Source: Patulibacter sp041648495 (GTDB lineage: Bacteria > Actinomycetota > Thermoleophilia > Solirubrobacterales > Solirubrobacteraceae). Taken from it: a stretch of 26,678 bases of DNA. Each line of letters begins with the position of its first letter. The stretch's first letter is position 1. Location of the stretch: assembly GCA_041648495.1 (NCBI GenBank), contig JBAZOW010000010.1, positions 1 through 26,678 of the forward strand, in the 5' to 3' direction. Positions 15,225 to 21,150 of this stretch are shown piece after piece. The notes beneath the pieces are model-generated. The model saw only the letters and a list, made by a program, of their open reading frames with translations, searched no databases and was not told the DNA's origin. Both the position numbers and the translations under genes were made by a program.

Positions 15225-15808
15225 TTGGCACGCTCCACGATTTCGGCCAGGGTCCAGCGCTTCGTCCGCGACAGCGGACGGCACGACTCGATCCGGACGA
15301 CGTCGCCCTCGCCGGCGCTGTTCTGCTCGTCGTGAGCGTAGAGCTTGGACGTGTGACGCACGATCTTGCGGTACTTGGGGTGCCGGCGCGAGTGATCGAT
15401 GCGCACGACCAGGGTCTTCTCACCCTTGGCCGAGAGCACGACGCCCTGTCGGACCTGCTTGCGGCCGGGCTCGAACTCGGGCTTCGGCGTACCGCGGTCG
15501 GTGCCGGCGGCATCGCCGAGCTTCGCGGCCTTCTTCTCGCGCTCCTGCCCACGGCGACGGGTCCGCGCGACGGCCTTGGCCTTGCGGGCCTCGGCGCGCT
15601 CGCGGGCACGGTCCTCCGGGGAACGGGACGGGTTCGTCGTCGTACCCTGGCGCTGGCGGTACCAGGCGCGGCGGTCCGACGGGGAGAGCGACGGGTCCGG
15701 GCCCTCGGGGCCCTTCTCCTCGGTCTCCACGGCCGCGGTCGCCTCGGTGGCGTCCTCGGTCACGGCGTCGACCTCTTCGGGGGTGTTCTCGGTGTTCTCG
15801 TCAGCCAT
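15221..15808 (-). CDS. rpsQ: 30S ribosomal protein S17 with a long N-terminal extension
   Basis: The S17 core is a 16S rRNA-binding OB-fold protein. It occupies about residues 116-195: R-K-x-x-x-G-V-V-L-S-A-K-G-E-K-T-L-V-V-R-I, then P-K-Y-x-K-I-V-R-x-T-S-K-L-Y-A-H-D-E, then G-D-V-V-R-I-x-x-x-R-P-L-S-x-T-K-R-W. The 195-residue length contrasts with about 85 for ordinary S17. The first 40 residues are acidic and Thr/Glu-rich, residues 41-66 are Ser/Arg/Pro-rich, and 67-97 are Arg/Lys/Ala-rich and probably helical. I see no in-frame ATG or GTG just before the core, and the ATG at 15806-15808 follows rpmC by five bases, so the extension appears genuine. Its function is unknown. Confidence 0.93.
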   Translation of the reverse strand: MADENTENTPEEVDAVTEDATEATAAVETEEKGPEGPDPSLSPSDRRAWYRQRQGTTTNPSRSPEDRARERAEARKAKAVARTRRRGQEREKKAAKLGDAAGTDRGTPKPEFEPGRKQVRQGVVLSAKGEKTLVVRIDHSRRHPKYRKIVRHTSKLYAHDEQNSAGEGDVVRIESCRPLSRTKRWTLAEIVERAK

Positions 15809-15813
15809 GGCGT

Positions 15814-16020
15814 TCAGCCAACCTCGTTGACATCGATGCCCCGCTGGCGGGCGATGGTGATCGTCCGCGCCAGCTCGCGGCGCACGGTGCGCAGCTTGGC
15901 AGTGTTCTCCAGCTCGCCGGTGGCCTGCTGAAAGCGCAGGCCGAAGAGCTCTTTCCGGAATGTGGCGATCTGCTCGACGACCTTCGCGTCGTCGAGGTCA
16001 CGCAGCTCCTGCGTACGCAT
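15814..16020 (-). CDS. rpmC: 50S ribosomal protein L29
   Basis: A small helical protein next to the tunnel exit, a docking point for trigger factor and SRP. The 68 residues contain the E-L-R-x-L-x-D-A-K-V start. The K-E-L-F-G-L-R-F-Q-x-A-T-G-E-L-E-N-T core is followed by R-x-V-R-R-x-L-A-R-x-x-T-I-x-R-Q-R. The ATG shares one base with the rplP stop (TGATG), indicating coupled translation. Confidence 0.97.
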   Translation of the reverse strand: MRTQELRDLDDAKVVEQIATFRKELFGLRFQQATGELENTAKLRTVRRELARTITIARQRGIDVNEVG

Positions 16021-16433
16021 CAGTCGTCCTCCGCCGTGACGAACTTGGTCCGGACCGGCAGCTTGTGCGCCGCGAGCCGGATGGCCTCGCGAGCGAGCGG
16101 CTCCGAGACACCGGAGAGCTCGAACATCACGCGACCGGGCTTGACCACCGCGACCCAGCCCTCGGGCGAGCCCTTACCGGAACCCATGCGGGTCTCGGCC
16201 GGCTTCTTGGTGACCGACTTGTCCGGGAAGATGTTGATCCAGACCTTGCCGCCACGCTTGATCTTGCGCGTCATCGCGATACGGGCGGCCTCGATCTGGC
16301 GGTTGGTGATCCAACCGGCCTCGAGGCTCTTCAGCCCGTACTCGCCGAACTGCACGTGGTTCTGGCCACGCGAGAGGCCGCGCTTGCGACCACGGTGCAC
16401 CTTACGGTGCTTCACACGCTTCGGAGCAAGCAT
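16020..16433 (-). CDS. rplP: 50S ribosomal protein L16
   Basis: A large-subunit protein near the A-site tRNA elbow and 5S rRNA. The 137 residues begin M-L-x-P-K-R-V-K-x-R-K-x-x-R-G-R. They contain G-x-x-x-L-x-A-G-W-I-T-x-x-Q-I-E-A-A-R-I-A-M-T, R-M-G-S-G-K-G-x-P-E-G-W-V-A-V-V-K-P-G-R and A-x-x-K-L-P-V-R-T-K-F. The start ATG (16431-16433) follows the rpsC stop with no bases between. Confidence 0.97.
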   Translation of the reverse strand: MLAPKRVKHRKVHRGRKRGLSRGQNHVQFGEYGLKSLEAGWITNRQIEAARIAMTRKIKRGGKVWINIFPDKSVTKKPAETRMGSGKGSPEGWVAVVKPGRVMFELSGVSEPLAREAIRLAAHKLPVRTKFVTAEDD

Positions 16434-17321
16434 CTAGCGCCCTCCCTGCGGACCGCGTCCGCGACCACCGGGACCGCCGCCCTGGCCACCGGGACGACCA
16501 CCACGGCCGCCACCCGGACCACCGGGACGGCCACCGCCGCCGCCACGACCGCCACGGTCGCCGCCGCCGCCGAAGCCGCCGCGATCACCGCCGCCGCCGT
16601 CGCGCCGACCACGTCCGCCACCGCGACCACCGCGGTCGCGGGAGTCGCCGCCACCGGGACCGTCGATGTCGGTCAGGTCCGATCCGCCGTAACCCTCCGG
16701 CATGATCTCGCCCTTGTTGACCCAGACCTTGACGCCGAGGCGGCCGAAGGTCGTCTTGGCCTCGTAGAAGCCGTAGTCGATGTCCGCGCGCATGGTGTGC
16801 AGCGGGACGCGACCGTCCTGGTAGGACTCGGTGTTCGACATCTCGCGCCCACCGAGGCGGCCGGAGACCTGGATCTTGCAGCCCTTGGCGCCCGAGCGCA
16901 TGGCGCTCGTCAGGGCGCGCTTCATCGCACGGCGGAACGCCACGCGGTTCTGCAGCTGCTCGGCGACCGACTGCGCGACGAGCTTGGCGTCGAGCTCCGG
17001 CCGGCGGACCTCGAGGATGTTGACCTTGACCTGCTTCTGCGTGATCCGGTGCAGGTCCTTGCGCAGGGCGTCGACCTCGACGCCCGACTTGCCGATCACG
17101 ACGCCGGGACGTGCCGTCCGGATCGAGACCTCGACCTCGTTCTTGTTCTTGCGGATCGCGATGTCCGACAGACCGGCGTGCGCCAGCTTGCCTTCGATGT
17201 GCTCGCGGATCTTCCGATCCTCATCGAGGAAATCGGCGGTGTTACGGGCGCTGAACCAATGCGACTTCCAGTCGTGGATGTAACCCACGCGCATCGACTC
17301 AGGATGGACTTTCTGTCCCAT
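16434..17321 (-). CDS. rpsC: 30S ribosomal protein S3 with RGG-rich C-terminal tail
   Basis: A small-subunit protein at the mRNA entry tunnel. Residues 1-210 are ordinary S3: M-G-Q-K-V-H-P at the start, a KH domain with G-V-V-I-G-K-S-G (73-80), N-I-L-E-V-R-R-P and R-x-P-L-H-T-x-R-A-D-I-D-Y. G-R-L-G-V-K-V-W closes this core. From about residue 221 to 295 the protein is almost only Gly and Arg with scattered Asp, Pro and Gln, in RGG/RGR/GGRP-like units. This strongly basic tail is about 75 residues long, and the total of 295 compares with 210-235 for most S3 proteins. ATG start at 17319-17321 shares a base with the rplV stop (TGATG). Confidence 0.95.
   Translation of the reverse strand: MGQKVHPESMRVGYIHDWKSHWFSARNTADFLDEDRKIREHIEGKLAHAGLSDIAIRKNKNEVEVSIRTARPGVVIGKSGVEVDALRKDLHRITQKQVKVNILEVRRPELDAKLVAQSVAEQLQNRVAFRRAMKRALTSAMRSGAKGCKIQVSGRLGGREMSNTESYQDGRVPLHTMRADIDYGFYEAKTTFGRLGVKVWVNKGEIMPEGYGGSDLTDIDGPGGGDSRDRGGRGGGRGRRDGGGGDRGGFGGGGDRGGRGGGGGRPGGPGGGRGGRPGGQGGGPGGRGRGPQGGR
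16437..16661 (-). repeat. Low-complexity GGN/CGN coding repeat (S3 RGG tail)
   Basis: The DNA encoding S3 residues 221-295 is a degenerate array of glycine and arginine codons, read in plus as CCN/GCG-rich triplets. No exact long unit repeats. The variation among glycine codons argues against a very recent expansion. Confidence 0.8.
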
Positions 17322-17926
17322 CAGTCTTGCTCCTTCGGCGTGAGCGACACGGTCAGATGACTGGTGCGCTTGTTGATCCGGTACGCGCGACCCTGCGCTC
17401 GCGGCTGGAACCGCTTCAGCGTCGGGCCGTCGTCGGCGGTGATGCTCTTGATCTTGAGATCGTCACCGACGAGCTCGTGGTTGTTCTCCGCGTTGGCCAC
17501 GGCGGACTCGAGCACCTTGCTCCAGTCCTGTGCCGCCGAGCGGGTGCTGTGCAGCAGGATGGCCCGCGCCTCGTCGACGCTCTTGTCACGGATCAGGTCC
17601 GCGATCAGACGCGCCTTGCGCGGCGTGGTGCGCACGTACTTGGCCACGGCGCGCACGACGGGCGCCTCGCCCTCGGGCTGCGCCCGGCGGGCACGGCGGG
17701 CCTCGGCCCGTGCGCCACCCCGCGCCTGCACGACGGCAGGGGCGTGGTCGTGGTCATGGTCGTGATCATGATCGTGGTCGTGATCATGCGAGTCCGCAGC
17801 CTCCACGGGAGCCTCGGCCGTGGCCTCGGTCTCGGTGGCAGCCTCTTCGGTCTTCGGCGTCGTGTCCTCCACGGACTCCGTCACCTCGGCCTGCGGCTCG
17901 TCGTTGTTGGTCGTGTCGTCAGCCAT
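17321..17926 (-). CDS. rplV: 50S ribosomal protein L22 with acidic, His-Asp-repeat N-terminal extension
   Basis: L22 lines the exit tunnel with its beta-hairpin. The core (about residues 88-201) has A-V-A-K-Y-V-R-T-T-P-R-K-A-R-L-I-A-D-L-I-R, L-E-S-A-V-A-N-A-E-N-N-H, and P-R-A-Q-G-R-A-Y-R-I-N-K-R-T-S-H near the end. The first 45 residues are Glu/Thr/Asp/Ala-rich. Residues 47-61 alternate His and Asp (eight His, seven Asp), and 65-82 are Arg/Ala-rich. Ordinary L22 is about 110-115 residues; this is 201. The ATG at 17924-17926 follows rpsS by five bases and is the first suitable start in that position, so the extension is probably translated. A longer open frame upstream overlaps rpsS and is not used. 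His-Asp runs bind divalent metals in other proteins; that role here is inference. Confidence 0.92.
   Translation of the reverse strand: MADDTTNNDEPQAEVTESVEDTTPKTEEAATETEATAEAPVEAADSHDHDHDHDHDHDHDHAPAVVQARGGARAEARRARRAQPEGEAPVVRAVAKYVRTTPRKARLIADLIRDKSVDEARAILLHSTRSAAQDWSKVLESAVANAENNHELVGDDLKIKSITADDGPTLKRFQPRAQGRAYRINKRTSHLTVSLTPKEQD
17744..17788 (-). repeat. Alternating His-Asp codon run in rplV
   Basis: Fifteen codons encode H-(D-H)7. Both synonymous codons are mixed irregularly (CAC five, CAT three; GAC four, GAT three). The AT-ending codons are notable in a genome with mostly G/C third positions. The mixing means the DNA is not a pure hexamer repeat, which suggests selection on the peptide rather than fresh slippage. 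Confidence 0.9.
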
Positions 17927-17931
17927 CTGGA

Positions 17932-18204
17932 TCAGCGCCTCTTGGCGGTGTCGCCGTGGCCGCGGTACGTCCGCGTGGGAGCGAACTCCCCCAGCTTGTG
18001 ACCGACCATCGACTCGGACACGAAGACCGGAACATGCTTCCGCCCGTCGTGCACCGCGATCGTGTGACCCACCATCTCCGGGAAGATCGTGGAAGCACGC
18101 GACCAGGTCTTGATCAGCTTCTTCTCGTTTGAGGCGTTCATGGTCTCGATGCGCGTCATCAGACGCTCCTCGACCCACGGCCCCTTCTTGCTCGAGCGAC
18201 TCAC
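17932..18204 (-). CDS. rpsS: 30S ribosomal protein S19
   Basis: A head protein that contacts S13 and the A-site region. The 90 residues carry M-S-R-S-x-K-K-G-P-x-V, then K-T-W-S-R-x-S-T-I-x-P-E-M-V-G-H-T-I-A-V-H-x-G. H-V-P-V-F-V-x-E-x-M-V-G-H-K-L-G-E-F-A-P-T-R-T-Y-R-x-H follows. The start is GTG at 18202-18204, two bases after the rplB stop. Normal length. Confidence 0.97.
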   Translation of the reverse strand: MSRSSKKGPWVEERLMTRIETMNASNEKKLIKTWSRASTIFPEMVGHTIAVHDGRKHVPVFVSESMVGHKLGEFAPTRTYRGHGDTAKRR

Positions 18205-18206
18205 AG

Positions 18207-19052
18207 CTACTTCCTCTTGCCCTTACCGCGACGGCGACCGCGCAGGATATAGCGGTCCGAGGGCCTGTTCTTCTTACGGGTACGGTACCCCAGCGTGGGC
18301 TTGCCCCACGGGGTGACCGGGTGACGACCAGGCGTGGTGGAACCCTCGCCGCCGCCGTGCGGGTGATCGACGGGGTTCATCGCGGTACCACGGGTCTGCG
18401 GACGCACACCCATGTGGCGCTTGCGCCCCGCGTTGCCGATCTTGACGTTCTGGTGCTCGGCGTTGCCGACCGAACCGACGGTCGCGCGGCACTCGTCACG
18501 GACGAGACGCATCTCGCCGGACGGCAGACGCAGCGTCGCCATGCCCTGATCCTTGGCCATCAGCTGGATCACGGATCCGGCCGAGCGACCGAGCTGGCCA
18601 CCGCGGCCGGGCTGCAGCTCGACGTTGTGCACGACGGTGCCCGCGGGCATGTCGCGCAACGCCAGAGCGTGCCCGGGCTGGATGTCCGCGTCGGGACCCG
18701 ACAGCACGGTTGCCCCGACACCGAGGTGACGCGGCGCCAGGATGTAGCGCTTCTCGCCGTCGGCGTAGTGCAGCAGCGCGATGTAGGCGGTGCGGTTGGG
18801 GTCGTACTCGATCGACGCGACGCGGGCGGGGATGCCGTCCTTGTTGCGCTTGAAGTCGATCTTGCGGTACAGACGCTTGGCTCCGCCACCGCGGTGGCGG
18901 GCGGTCTTGCGACCGTTGTTGTTGCGCCCGCCCGACTTGGTCAGACCCTCGACGAGCGTCTTCTCAGGCGTCGTCTTGGTGATCTCCGCGAAGTCCGGGT
19001 AGGTCGCGAAACGCTGACCGGGCGTCGTGGGCTTGGGCTTCCGAATCGCCAT
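18207..19052 (-). CDS. rplB: 50S ribosomal protein L2
   Basis: A core protein of the peptidyl transferase region and of intersubunit bridge B7b. The 281 residues contain K-P-x-T-P-G-x-R-F, S-G-G-R-N-N-x-G-x-x-T-x-R-H-R-G-G-G. The C-terminal signature is T-R-G-x-A-M-N-P-V-D-H-P-H-G-G-G-E-G, which includes the functionally important His. The frame extends upstream of the ATG at 19050-19052 but overlaps rplW there, and the family N-terminus (M-A-I-R-K) starts at this ATG. Length is typical. Confidence 0.97.
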   Translation of the reverse strand: MAIRKPKPTTPGQRFATYPDFAEITKTTPEKTLVEGLTKSGGRNNNGRKTARHRGGGAKRLYRKIDFKRNKDGIPARVASIEYDPNRTAYIALLHYADGEKRYILAPRHLGVGATVLSGPDADIQPGHALALRDMPAGTVVHNVELQPGRGGQLGRSAGSVIQLMAKDQGMATLRLPSGEMRLVRDECRATVGSVGNAEHQNVKIGNAGRKRHMGVRPQTRGTAMNPVDHPHGGGEGSTTPGRHPVTPWGKPTLGYRTRKKNRPSDRYILRGRRRGKGKRK

Positions 19053-19054
19053 GC

Positions 19055-19354
19055 CTACTCCTCGATCCCCTGCAGCGACTGGAAGATCGGGATCTCCTGG
19101 CCCTCGCGGACCTGGACGATCGCCTTCTTCCACGAACGGGTGCGACCGGAGGTCGAACCGCGCCGCTTGGGCTTGCTCTTCACGCCCGAGGTGTTGACGT
19201 CCACGACGTTCACGTCGAACAGCGACTCGACGGCCTGTCGAATCTGCGTCTTGTGCGCGTCGGGATGCACCCGGAACGTGTACTTGCCGACAGAGGCGAG
19301 CACGTAGCTCTTCTCACTGACGACCGGACGGATGATGACCTGGGTTGCGTCCAT
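19055..19354 (-). CDS. rplW: 50S ribosomal protein L23
   Basis: A tunnel-exit protein that docks trigger factor, SRP and SecYEG. The 99-residue sequence has I-I-R-P-V-V-S-E-K-S near the start, then G-K-Y-T-F-R-V-H-P-D-A-x-K-T-x-I-x-Q-A-V-E-x-L-F-x-V-x-V-x-x-V-N-T. K-P-K-R-R-G and W-K-K-A-I-V close the core. The ATG at 19352-19354 has a near-perfect AGGAGGT ribosome site inside the end of rplD. This decides the start against a longer open frame that runs back through rplD. Confidence 0.97.
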   Translation of the reverse strand: MDATQVIIRPVVSEKSYVLASVGKYTFRVHPDAHKTQIRQAVESLFDVNVVDVNTSGVKSKPKRRGSTSGRTRSWKKAIVQVREGQEIPIFQSLQGIEE

Positions 19355-19356
19355 GA

Positions 19357-19992
19357 TCAGGACACCTCCTCGGAAGCGGCCGCGGAGCCGGCGCGAGCGA
19401 CGAGCTCGTCGACCGCAGCGGCGGAGACCAGCAGGCGCCCCGCGCCGATCAGGTCCGCGACGCCGACGGCGCCGGCGGGCAGGACGTTGACCTTCGGGAT
19501 GTTGCGGAACGACAGGGCGCTCTGCGCCTCGTTCTCCGCCAGCACGAGCAGCGTCGAGCCGGTGGCGCTCCAGTCCTTCAGCGTCGACACGGCGGCCTTG
19601 GTCGACGGGGTGTCGAACGACCCCGCGTCGAGACCGGCGAGCGAGCCGCGCTGGGCGTGCAGGGACAGCGCGCTGCGCAGGGCCGCGCGCTTCTCCTTGC
19701 GGTTCACCTTGAAGGTGAAGTGCCGCGGCTGCGGACCGAAGACGGTGCCGCCGCCGGTCCAGATCGGCGAGCGCGAGGAGCCGGCACGGGCACGACCGGT
19801 GCCCTTCTGGCGCCACGGCTTGGCGCCGCCGCCGCGGACGTTGCCGCGCGTCTTGGTGGACGACGTGCCCTGACGACGAGCGTTCAGCTCGTGACGGACG
19901 TTCTGGTGGACGAGCGGGCCGTTGAACTCGACGCCGAACACAGCGTCGTCGAGCTGGAGCGTGCCGCCGCCCAGGATCGGTGCATCAGCCAT
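19357..19992 (-). CDS. rplD: 50S ribosomal protein L4
   Basis: A tunnel-constriction protein. In E. coli it also represses the S10 operon. The 211 residues show the H-Q-x-V-x-x-x-L-N-A-R-R-Q-G-T start of the tunnel loop. K-T-R-G-x-V-R-G-G-G-x-K-P-W-R-Q-K-G-T-G-R-A-R-x-G-S-x-R-S-P-x-W-x-G-G-G follows, with F-G-P x-P-R after it. I chose the ATG at 19990-19992, overlapping the rplC end by eight bases; a farther ATG at 20023-20025 would overlap more and adds nothing homologous. Confidence 0.96.
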   Translation of the reverse strand: MADAPILGGGTLQLDDAVFGVEFNGPLVHQNVRHELNARRQGTSSTKTRGNVRGGGAKPWRQKGTGRARAGSSRSPIWTGGGTVFGPQPRHFTFKVNRKEKRAALRSALSLHAQRGSLAGLDAGSFDTPSTKAAVSTLKDWSATGSTLLVLAENEAQSALSFRNIPKVNVLPAGAVGVADLIGAGRLLVSAAAVDELVARAGSAAASEEVS

Positions 19993-20602
19993 CGGTACGG
20001 ACCTCCACGAGGCCGTTCTTCGCACCCGGGACGGAGCCCCGGACGATCAACAGGTTGTCTTCGGTGTCGACGCGCACGACCGTCAGGCCGGGCTGCGTCA
20101 CGCGCTCGTCACCCATGTGGCCGGGGCCACGGATGCCCTTGAACACGCGGGCGGGCCATGCGGCGGCGCCGATCGAGCCCGGGGCACGGGTGTTGTGCGA
20201 GCCGTGGGTCACGGGGCCGCGGGCGAAGCCGTGGCGCTTGACCGTACCGGCGAAGCCCTTGCCCTTGGAGGTGCCGGCGACGCGGACCTTCTGGCCCGCC
20301 TCGAACTGCTCGACCGTCACGCTCTGACCGACCTCGATGTCGAGCTCCGCGTCGCGGAACTCCACCAGGTGGCGGAACGGACCGACGCCGGCCTTCTTCA
20401 GGTGACCGAGCTCGGGCTTGGAGAGGTGCTTCTCCTTGGTGGCCCCGTAGGCGAGCTGCACGGCGTTGTAGCCGTCGCGCTCGACCGTCCGCTTGGCGGT
20501 GACGGGGCACGGGCCGGCTTCCAGCACGGTGACGCGCTCGACGCGGCCGTCTTCGAGGAACAGCTGGGTCATGCCCAGCTTCTTGGCGAGAATGACTGCC
20601 AT
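19985..20602 (-). CDS. rplC: 50S ribosomal protein L3
   Basis: An assembly-initiating protein reaching into the peptidyl transferase centre. The 205-residue product has L-A-K-K-L-G-M-T-Q-L-F, G-T-S-K-G-K-G-F-A-G-x-V-K-R-H-x-F and G-P-x-T-H-G-S-H-N-x-R-x-P-G-S-I-G. The late segment is R-V-F-K-G-x-R-x-x-G-H-M-G. Starts at ATG 20600-20602, five bases after the rpsJ stop. Length is typical. Confidence 0.97.
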   Translation of the reverse strand: MAVILAKKLGMTQLFLEDGRVERVTVLEAGPCPVTAKRTVERDGYNAVQLAYGATKEKHLSKPELGHLKKAGVGPFRHLVEFRDAELDIEVGQSVTVEQFEAGQKVRVAGTSKGKGFAGTVKRHGFARGPVTHGSHNTRAPGSIGAAAWPARVFKGIRGPGHMGDERVTQPGLTVVRVDTEDNLLIVRGSVPGAKNGLVEVRTDG

Positions 20603-20607
20603 CGTGA

Positions 20608-20934
20608 TCAGCCCGCCAGTCGAATCTCGATGTCGACGCCCGCGGGGAGGTGATCGAGCCGCTGCAGCGAGTCGACCGTCTTCGGGGTCGGCTGGTGGAT
20701 GTCGATCAGGCGCTTGTGCGTCCGGATCTCGAAGTGCTCGCGCGAGTCCTTGTCCTTGAACGGCGAGCGGATCACGCAGTAGACGTTCTTCTCCGTGGGC
20801 AGCGGAACGGGACCGGAAACGGTCGCGCCGGTGCGCTGGGCCGTCTCGACGATCTCCTTCGCGGCCGACTCGATGGCCGACGTGTCGTAGGCCTTGAGGC
20901 GGATGCGGATCTTATTTTGTGTGGCGGCTGCCAT
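20608..20934 (-). CDS. rpsJ: 30S ribosomal protein S10
   Basis: A small-subunit head protein; with NusB it also acts in transcription antitermination. The 108 residues contain I-R-I-R-L-K-A-Y-D, G-P-V-P-L-P-T and the R-S-P-x-x-x-K-D-S-R-E-H-F-E-I-R-T-H-K-R-L-I-D-I segment. L-P-A-G-V-D-I-E-I follows near the end. The ATG at 20932-20934 has an AGAGAG ribosome site. As first gene of the S10 block it follows a 216-base gap with two strong hairpins after tuf, so it probably has a promoter or leader of its own. Confidence 0.97.
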   Translation of the reverse strand: MAAATQNKIRIRLKAYDTSAIESAAKEIVETAQRTGATVSGPVPLPTEKNVYCVIRSPFKDKDSREHFEIRTHKRLIDIHQPTPKTVDSLQRLDHLPAGVDIEIRLAG

Positions 20935-21068
20935 CGGGGCTCTCTGCTGTCCGTTCCGTCTGATGACTGGAAGAAGATTTGTGCTGGGGATTCCCGGAGA
21001 ATTCCGGTCCCGCCCGCCCGTGGTGGCGCAGATACAGCGCGCGGCGTCGGGCCCAGCGGGTGCGTCCC

Positions 21069-21095
21069 CCGGGTGCGCCTCAGTGGCGCACCCGG
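21069..21095 (-). terminator. Second hairpin between tuf and rpsJ
   Basis: Eleven perfect base pairs (21069-21079 with 21085-21095) around a five-base loop. It is 56 bases beyond the tuf stop and has no T-tract. With the neighbouring hairpin it could terminate the str block or act as an S10 leader element. Confidence 0.5.
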
Positions 21096-21108
21096 AAGAG
21101 GCGCGAAG

Positions 21109-21134
21109 CGGGGCGGACTCGGAGAGCCGCCCCG
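21109..21134 (-). terminator. First hairpin after tuf
   Basis: Eight perfect GC pairs (21109-21116 with 21127-21134), with an inner CTC/GAG pairing in the loop. It lies 17 bases beyond the tuf stop. The close position suggests a terminator for the str block or an RNA 3'-end stabiliser. Confidence 0.5.
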
Positions 21135-21150
21135 TGTTCGGTACTCGGTG

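Noticed and set aside
16437..16661. S3 tail DNA as a mobile or CRISPR-like repeat
   Set aside because: There are no regular units or spacers. It is an in-frame low-complexity coding segment.
15960..17360. Plus-strand frame rich in Ala and Thr opposite rpsC
   Set aside because: The Ala/Thr-rich part is the antisense of the S3 glycine/arginine tail; it is not a separate protein.
17327..18001. Plus-strand frame with a membrane-like VVVMVVIMIVVVIM stretch
   Set aside because: The hydrophobic stretch is only the antisense of the L22 His-Asp codons (GTG/GTC/ATG/ATC). No ribosome site or family resemblance supports it.
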